Assembly: GCF_000143415.4 (NCBI RefSeq)
Contig: NW_003314262.1
Location: forward strand, 5,800,304 to 5,864,303
DNA: 64,000 bases
Source of the DNA: Selaginella moellendorffii
Taxonomy: Eukaryota; Streptophyta; Lycopodiopsida; Selaginellales; Selaginellaceae
Direction: 5' to 3'
This document shows positions 58,513 through 64,000 of this stretch, piece by piece. The translations under genes and the position numbers were made by a program. A model generated the notes under the pieces. The model was not told the DNA's origin. It did no database searches and saw only the letters and a program-made list of their open reading frames with translations. Every line of letters begins with the position of its first letter. Positions within the stretch are counted from its first letter, which is position 1.

Positions 58513-58965
58513 TCATTTTATATGCTTCCGAGTGTTCTTCTTGCAATACTGCCCATAGTACTCGTGTGTCTCCATTTCTGTCTTTACCATCTCAAAAAAG
58601 ATTTCATGGTAATCTTTCGGGTGTGTGATGTTGCAGTGTGTTGCAAGAGCATATATACCATCATACTGATCATTGCTATTGTTTCCACCATACGCTAGAA
58701 AACATATGGGACACTTCTTGAAAGTGGCAAAATTGCACTTTTCTAAAACACGTAAGAGGGCATTCTTTTTCACCCAATTTGTTGCACCCTCTGTCATTGC
58801 ATTTATCTCCAATTCATGATCACTATCCTCGCTATCCTCTCTTTCATTCTCTTGTATGATTTGGTTATGCTGTGCAATGGGATAGTTATTGCATCTCCTA
58901 GCCCTTGAGCCCTGGGAAAAAAGATTGTGAGAGTTAAAATTACCAACACTAGAACCCATAGACAT
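58513..58965 (-). CDS. Cys/His small protein in transposon (right), 150 aa
   Basis: Starts MSMGSSVGNFNSHNLFSQGS, has an acidic stretch (NEREDSEDSDHELEI), then CPICFLAYGG..GIYALATHCNITHP, a likely C2H2 or C2HC zinc site, and a Lys/His-rich end. Intact frame, pointing inward. It is a probable distant paralogue of the 181-aa protein near the other end. Unknown family. Confidence 0.6.
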   Translation of the reverse strand: MSMGSSVGNFNSHNLFSQGSRARRCNNYPIAQHNQIIQENEREDSEDSDHELEINAMTEGATNWVKKNALLRVLEKCNFATFKKCPICFLAYGGNNSNDQYDGIYALATHCNITHPKDYHEIFFEMVKTEMETHEYYGQYCKKNTRKHIK

Positions 58966-59439
58966 TTGTGGGTGTATTTCCCTTTTTTCGAATGAGAGTG
59001 TGAATGAAGATTTATAAATTCTAGACAGTATGCTACGAAAAACCCCTCAAGAATGTATTCTATAAAGAACCAAGTCTTTTTTTTATATGCAATAAGCTTA
59101 CATCAACGGTTATTTTTTTTCCTTTCAAACGGTTATATGTCTTTACATAGAATCTTATTTCAAATTTAATAATTTTTTAATTCTGACAAACCTAACGTTT
59201 ACTAGCCAGAAAGCATAGAGTACAAATTTAAAGAAGTGACAAGAATACTCTTTTTGCAAACATTTTATTTTATGTTCTAACAAATGTCCCTATCATTGCA
59301 TATAGTAAATATTTAAATTATTAGAACAAAAAAGTGTTCTTTAGAACATTTCTATCTATATAATATATAGAGAGTTATTAAATTATTAGGTTCGCCATAA
59401 CCTTAAAATTTTAAAATTTATAATGTTTGTACTAAATTA

Positions 59440-59508
59440 CAATTGAAAATTGAGCTCAACTCGTGAGCTCAACTCTTCAACTTGTGAGCTCAAGTATGGT
59501 CCGTACCC
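59440..59508 (-). repeat. Right terminal inverted repeat
   Basis: Reverse complement starts GGGTACGGACCATACTTGAG and has three GAGCTCA-type units spaced about 14 bp apart, as at the left end. Confidence 0.8.
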
Positions 59509-59720
59509 CCTGCTCATAGTCCACATATTAGATGAAAGACAATGTTGACGACTTTAACAATGCTTGCAATAGTGTAGCATGATAAAAAAAATAATCAACA
59601 AAACAACTAAGAATTAGCCATCAAAAGATCAATCAACTTATCAACAACTCAACAACCTCATAAAGTGATCAATCAACTCAGCATGAATTGATGTGAATTG
59701 ATCAATCATCATAATTCAAT
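59509..59720 (-). mobile_element. Ty3/gypsy remnant, right part
   Basis: The first bases beyond the target duplication restore the pol reading across the insertion (GTGGACTATGAG then CAGGCGTTT on the minus strand). Further upstream the reading is lost within about 80 bp. Extent to the right is uncertain. Confidence 0.55.
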
Positions 59721-60540
59721 TAGATCAAATAAACATTATCCACTATACACCACTCCCCTTTAATGGGAGGATTGAATATCTTGATTGGTTCCATTAGAAG
59801 ATATAAGAAAGTGCAAAACACTTTTGAGCTCATGAGCTCCAGCGTTAACCTTGTGAGCTGAGCTCAATTTGTACTTCAAGCAACCTTATTAAACCTTGGG
59901 GCCTTACAAATGTGATGTGGCTTGGGTTTAAAGAGGGGCTTCTTGGGTCAAGGGCCAGAGATGTTGAAGCTTGTGGCCCTAACAGAAACAAAATGCATGC
60001 CTCGTGGGAGCTTGCAGCCCCAGGCAAATATCAGTTCAGAAGTGAACCAGTTTTTTTCCAATTAGTTTGCATGCTAATCAAATTTGGCTGAACCAGTTCA
60101 AGTGCAAATCACATTTTGCGGAACCAGTTTAGCTAAGTCCAGATCTAGGTTGCACTAATGGCCGCCTCAAGCAGCAAGAGGGGGTAGAGTGGTTTACTTT
60201 GTAAATTGAATTATTTTGGTTGGCACAAAAGTTTCTTACTAGTTTTAACGTGTTAAACTTAGTTTTAAGGTTGAACTTGAAGTTTAGATTTTATAGTTTT
60301 AAGGTTTTTTATAAAATAAAATAAAAATCTAGTTCACATACAGGAAAATTTAGTTTGCATATCTACAGACCAATGAGACTTTAAAAGCTAGAAAGTGTGT
60401 AGACTTTAATTTTAACGAACAGATAGCAAATTAATTGAGGATCTATATTGTTTCAAGATTTATAGTTGATTATGTTGATTTCCATTGACTTGAGTTCAAC
60501 TCATGAGCTTAATTCAATTTTTTGGACATCTCCCTATAAC
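59721..60540. repeat. Possible related element fragment
   Basis: The stretch 60,450-60,538, read on the minus strand, starts AGGGAGATGTCC and continues with AAGCTCATGAGTTGAACTCA and ATCAACATAATCAACTATAA, resembling the left end of the big transposon. GAGCTCATGAGCTCC at 59,826-59,840 may be its other end. If so, a non-autonomous relative of about 0.7 kb lies here. No coding frame. Confidence 0.4.
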
Positions 60541-60609
60541 AAGACAAGTTAATAGGTATCATAAAATATATCTATCTTGAAGATTTTGATGATGTGTTTG
60601 CTGAAATAA

Positions 60610-61470
60610 CATGAGTAACTCAGAAAATGTTGGTCGTTAGCAAAGTTTTTGTGGATAAAAAATCATATATGCTTGTCAATCTCCTCTACATTGCTTCCAG
60701 AGTCTTTGAACCAGAGTACACCTGTGCCTTGAAACCTGGCTACCAGGCCCTCAAAGTCCTCCCCCTTGGATGCCGGATCATAGCTTAGCTCGCTTAGAAG
60801 GCCAAAATTAACATATTTTCATCAACCTCGCTCCGTCTCCGAGCAGGAGCTGGCTTTTCTGCAAAGCGGACAGGAGCTCCTTGAATTGGCTGTTTGTGAC
60901 GTGACGCCACCGCCATGCGTCAGATCTCCGCTTCCATGTCCTCGGTCCGGTCTATTTCTGGTCAGGACTCCGATATAGCCAAGGACGAAAGTGAGGCTGC
61001 TCCGGTAATCCTTTTCTGGAACATAGCCTTCTTTGTAGAGTTTGGTCACCTCGCGTTCCACAGCCTCTAGACGATCGGCCTCCTTGATCCTGCTCCGGAG
61101 AGTGGCCAGCGAGGTGGCACAGCTCGGCCCAGAGGAAATAAGTGCTTCGAACAACTTTGTATACAATGGTGCGAAGCTTGCCATCGCTGCTTCCTAAAGA
61201 ACCAGTGAGACTTAGTAGAAGCCTCGCAGTACCTTTCCCAATATTCTTCGACTGCATCCAGAGCAAGCATGGTGCCATCGTTGCTCAGTGCTCCCGCGGG
61301 GAGAGGCTGGAGGAGTGACGAGAAAAAGTTGACAAGAGTGGAGAGGGCTTCCTCCGTGACGGATGCGCAGGCACGGAGCTCGGCAGCGTTGCTCTTGAGC
61401 AGCGACGACAAATACGCCTCGGGAAGCCAGTCGTCACGCCCAGATGTACTGGTGGAGCTGGTGGAAGCAC
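60610..61470 (-). pseudogene. Unidentified gene, frame-broken
   Basis: Coding-like segments on the minus strand: DDWLPEAYLSSLLKSNAAEL (about 61,430-61,370), VTEEALSTLVNFFSSLLQPL, MASFAPLYTKLFEALISSGP (61,184 downward), VPEKDYRSSLTFVLGYIGVL (about 61,010), NSQFKELLSALQKSQLLLGD (about 60,880) and a last stretch DFEGLVARFQGTGVLWFKDS (about 60,750) ending in TGA near 60,660. They lie in at least three frames, and no splice sites explain all the shifts, so this is probably a pseudogene. I cannot assign a family. An endogenous viral or retroelement capsid-like origin is one option, a diverged cellular gene another. Confidence 0.5.
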
Positions 61471-61731
61471 TCCGTATCGCGCCCTTTCCATTGCAAAGTT
61501 AACCCTATCTTGCCATGTATTCATCCCAACGTGTAATTGGATCGTGATTCTGATTTACCTGCAATGTGGAGGCCTCTGGAAAGAGCAATGTGTAGGTGGT
61601 TCTGAGACTTTGGATATACTGCGAGTACTTCTTTAGAAGGACCGGTGGTATGGTTGGGATTGCAGAATTTGAGGCAAGTGGAAGTCTTTTATTTCTTAAC
61701 CCATTTTATCATCATCGTTTCTTGACTTCTT

Positions 61732-62542
61732 TTAAGGGGGACAGAATGTGGCAATTATTTCAGAGGCTCCCAAGCACGAATAGCTCGAGGTGTTTGCTTC
61801 GCAAGGATAAGTTGACGACCTTGGGCACGCGTCCTTGAAAGCTCTCGCGTATTGGCTTGGACTGCACTTGAGAGGACAAGTGTATCTCCCCCGGCAGCAG
61901 TACTGATCCTCGTTGAGTCCCAGGCATGGGCTCTTGCAAGCAATCACTCGTCCAATGTTGCTCTTGTCCACCACCGCCAGCTCCTTGGGACACCCAGAGT
62001 TTGCATCGCTGCCGGATTTACAGCCCGCCCAGGAGCACGACGAGTTCCTGGGAGCGATGGAGATGGCCAGATTGTAGCCCTCGAGCAGAGAGACGGAGTA
62101 CCGGGCCGGGAGATTGAGCTGGGCGATGGTGGCTGGCGGAGTTCCACGCTTGGAGCAGGATATATCGCCCGAGCCACAGTCGCCTGTGTCGCAGATGAAT
62201 TTGCTGGTACTGGATCCGGGTGCCTGGCGCCAGGAGCACCCCGTTCTTCCCCAAAACCGGCCCGACCAGTCACGAGGGACGAAGAGCGAGAAGGTCTCGT
62301 CCGCGCTGAGCTCGGTTCCACTCGAAAATGGATTCGACACGCCCGGGTCAGTGGTCCATGCTGCCCACACGGAGAAGGAGCACGAGTTTCTCAGTCGGAT
62401 CAACACGCTGCTGTCTTGGGCTCTCGATCCATGCCCTGTGTCAGAGAAGGTTCGATTTTTGGATCTACGGAAGAAGAAGAAGAAGAGACTTGCCTGCGGC
62501 GAGTGCGAGGAGGAAGACAAGAGCAAAAACTCCACGACACAT
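61732..62542 (-). CDS. Thaumatin-like protein (PR-5 family)
   Basis: Two exons: 62,542-62,494 and 62,435-61,732, joined over a 58-bp GC-AG intron (GCAAGT...ACACAG); 250 aa. This model gives a clear signal peptide, MCRGVFALVFLLALAAG, which the unspliced frame lacks. The mature part has LIRLRNSCSFSVWAAWT, VPRDWSGRFWGRTGC, CDTGDCGSGDISCSKRGTPP, YSVSLLEGYNLAISIAP and the Cys-rich domain ending CLGASEIIATFCPP; about 16 cysteines for eight disulfides, as usual. Such secreted proteins are pathogenesis-related, some with glucan binding. The acidic-cleft residues appear altered (AQL where most have AEF; YSVSLLEG where most have YDVSLVDG), so antifungal activity may be weak. Confidence 0.9.
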
Positions 62543-62599
62543 CTCCAACGTTGTTGATGATGACTTTGGGAATTGCTCATGCGGTTCTTATAGCAAGCG

Positions 62600-63180
62600 A
62601 GCCTTTTGACTTGAGACAGTGATGCTGGCGGGCGCTGTTTCGAAAAGTCTTGGTCTCATTGCTGCTGATAAGATTGACAGCTGCTTCATTGAGTGTGACC
62701 GATCACCAGCTTTCGACCGACAACCAGTGAAGGATTAGAATGGTCAATCCTTCATTTCTACGCAGAACCTATCTTCATAGGAGAATTATAGTAAGTTCTT
62801 TCTCATTTTTCATTGTTCTCCAGGACCTCAGTTTGATCGTGTACGAGCGCAAAAGTGCTGAGGCAAGTTCAAGAGCTGATCGAACCACCATATTTAGCCC
62901 ATCTCGCAGTCGGATGTAGAGTCCGAGGTCTGGGACTGGGCTTGGTGGCGTGGGCTAGTGGGATGTCGGGAATGGCATCTGTAATTCATTGCTGTCATGT
63001 CTCTGTCCATATGCTTGTCGTCAGCGCTCCAGGCGGGATGTGAACGATCTAGTAGCACACAAATGCAACCTCTACTTCATCTGTGAGAGTCAAATAGTAA
63101 ATCTACGCTCGGGCAACTTTCTCAAAAATCAAAAATCAAATATGAAGTTTATGAAATTTCTATGAAGTTTGGCCTAAACT
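62600..63180. other. Upstream of thaumatin-like gene, nothing supported
   Basis: No frame with coding features. The first 200 bp likely hold its promoter; no clear TATA box was fixed. Confidence 0.4.
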
Positions 63181-63184
63181 TGAG

Positions 63185-63325
63185 ACGTCTCATGTACTGG
63201 ACAGAACGTGGCAGTTATCTCTATATAGTTTGCTTCGCAAGGATAACCTTTCCTTGAAAGCTCTCAAGGGGCTGGACAAGCGTAGATCTGCCCGGGCAAC
63301 AGTAGTGATCCTCGTTGAGTTAAAT
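63185..63325 (-). pseudogene. Fragment of a second thaumatin-like gene
   Basis: The stretch TGGACAGAACGTGGCAGTTA to GTAGTGATCCTCGTTGAGTT parallels 61,739-61,917 (end of the thaumatin-like gene) with two deletions. It is the 3' end of a duplicate and no longer codes. Confidence 0.75.
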
Positions 63326-63326
63326 T

Positions 63327-63812
63327 TCACTTCTGATTTAGAGTCACCTTAATCTCTAATGTCATGAAGTCGTCTGTTTTATCCTCAAGCTTTTCATGCA
63401 GGCAGTTAGTTGAGAGTCTGATATGGTCTTTGAAGAGAAGTGACCAAGAGACGTTTCTCTTGAGCTTTCTATTGAGAAATTCTTTTACAGTGCAAGAGTC
63501 GCGCTCTTGGGACAAATCATATATGTCTTTGTCAGTTGCTAGCTTGAATTCTACCATCACCGTGTATCACATGCAATAAGTATGCAAGAAAACACAGAAG
63601 CATAGATATGACAGACGACCAAAACAATGCATAGTATAATTGTTCAGCGACACAATCTCAGAATCGTCAACACGGAAAATCCTGTAACCATCTGCAAGAA
63701 AACTTATTTTTCCCTGAGATTTCAATTGGTTGCTAGCGAGTAGACAAGAAGTGCGCACGTCACTCTTACATAGCAGTGCCAGGGGCAGCGGCTCACGGAG
63801 CGCTCTCTTCAA
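63327..63812 (-). CDS. Unidentified coding-like stretch
   Basis: Two minus frames: 63,812-63,567 (ISFLADGYRIFRVDDSEIVS) and 63,560-63,327 (EFKLATDKDIYDLSQERDSC, TVKEFLNRKLKRNVSWSLLF). They may be exons of one gene joined near 63,565, but I find no clean splice pair. Hydrophilic, no recognised domain. The gene may continue upstream beyond the window. Confidence 0.35.
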
Positions 63813-64000
63813 GCCCTCGGGCTCCAGGATGGAGAAAGGGAATGGCTTCTAGCCCAAGCTTTGCTATTGTCCATCGCAGCTGCTAAAGCAAACATTCAAG
63901 AAAAGTTACAAGAGCTGAGGGCAAGGAAGATCTTGTCATCGGCCTTGCAGCGCTAGCTCAAGAGGCCCTCGTCCAAGCTCACCCATTGTAGGAATCGAGC
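63813..64000. other. Right edge, nothing supported
   Basis: A plus frame reading LQELRARKILSSALQR-like residues is too short to judge. Confidence 0.3.

Larger units (their letters stand above)
47815..59508. mobile_element. Mutator-like DNA transposon carrying a ParB-methyltransferase gene
   Basis: 11,694 bp. Ends are GGGGATGGCCCAAAGTTGAG (left) and, read inward from the right, GGGTACGGACCATACTTGAG; each is followed by GAGCTCA-rich repeats (TTGAGCTCATGAGTTGAGCT). The 8-bp target CCTGCTCA is duplicated at 47,807-47,814 and 59,509-59,516. Removing the element rejoins a gypsy pol reading (VDYEQ | AFIDLKEV), which confirms the boundaries. Cargo: a small ORF (48,171), Cys/His ORF (49,125), ParB-methyltransferase gene (minus, 49,980-53,604), transposase (55,077-58,421) and a second Cys/His ORF (minus, 58,965-58,513). 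A SWIM finger and DDE-like core place the transposase near Mutator-like elements; an 8-bp duplication fits that group or hAT. Confidence 0.88.

Noticed and set aside
61852-62622. 256-codon plus-strand frame
   Set aside because: Antisense shadow of the thaumatin-like gene.

Overview
The window looks like nuclear DNA of a lycophyte close to Selaginella moellendorffii. Introns are very short (about 50-60 bp), the host genes are plant genes (STN7-type thylakoid kinase, R2R3-MYB, thaumatin-like protein, ARM-repeat protein, SWEET-like transporters), and LTR and Mutator-like elements sit between them. One run of 100 N (37,945-38,044) shows this is an assembled scaffold. Species is inferred from gene style, not proven.

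Layout. 1-8,000: a partial gene at the left edge, decayed duplicates, an AT-rich stretch, then an intact ARM-repeat gene (minus strand). 8,600-14,400: decayed copies of three things that recur through the window: an STN7-like kinase, a roughly 255-residue membrane protein, and an unidentified multi-exon gene called family X here. 14,400-38,150: a large inverted duplication. Near-identical arms (21,081-26,808 and 31,039-36,659) each carry an apparently intact SWEET-like gene, a family X copy, a broken STN7 copy and a truncated copia element. The spacer holds two intact copies of the membrane-protein gene. Beyond the arms the left side has a full Ty1/copia element (16,049-21,075, target duplication GTAAT) containing an internal inversion and a nested 624-bp TRIM-like element; the right side keeps the empty insertion site. 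38,500-45,500: the intact STN7-type kinase gene and an R2R3-MYB gene, both plus strand.

46,600-59,600: an old Ty3/gypsy pol remnant (minus strand) split by an 11.7-kb DNA transposon (47,815-59,508) with GAGCTCA-rich terminal inverted repeats and an 8-bp target duplication, CCTGCTCA. The transposon carries a decayed Mutator-like transposase (zinc finger, DDE-like core, SWIM finger) and, facing it, a multi-exon gene joining a proline-rich region, a ParB-like domain and a beta-class amino-type DNA methyltransferase fold. Two small Cys/His ORFs sit near its ends. A plant Mutator-like element carrying a ParB-methyltransferase is the most novel thing here. Both large genes have in-frame stops that all fit C-to-T decay, so this copy is dead.

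60,600-64,000: a broken unidentified gene, an intact thaumatin-like gene with a GC-AG intron, a fragment of a second thaumatin-like gene, and an unassigned coding-like stretch at the right edge.
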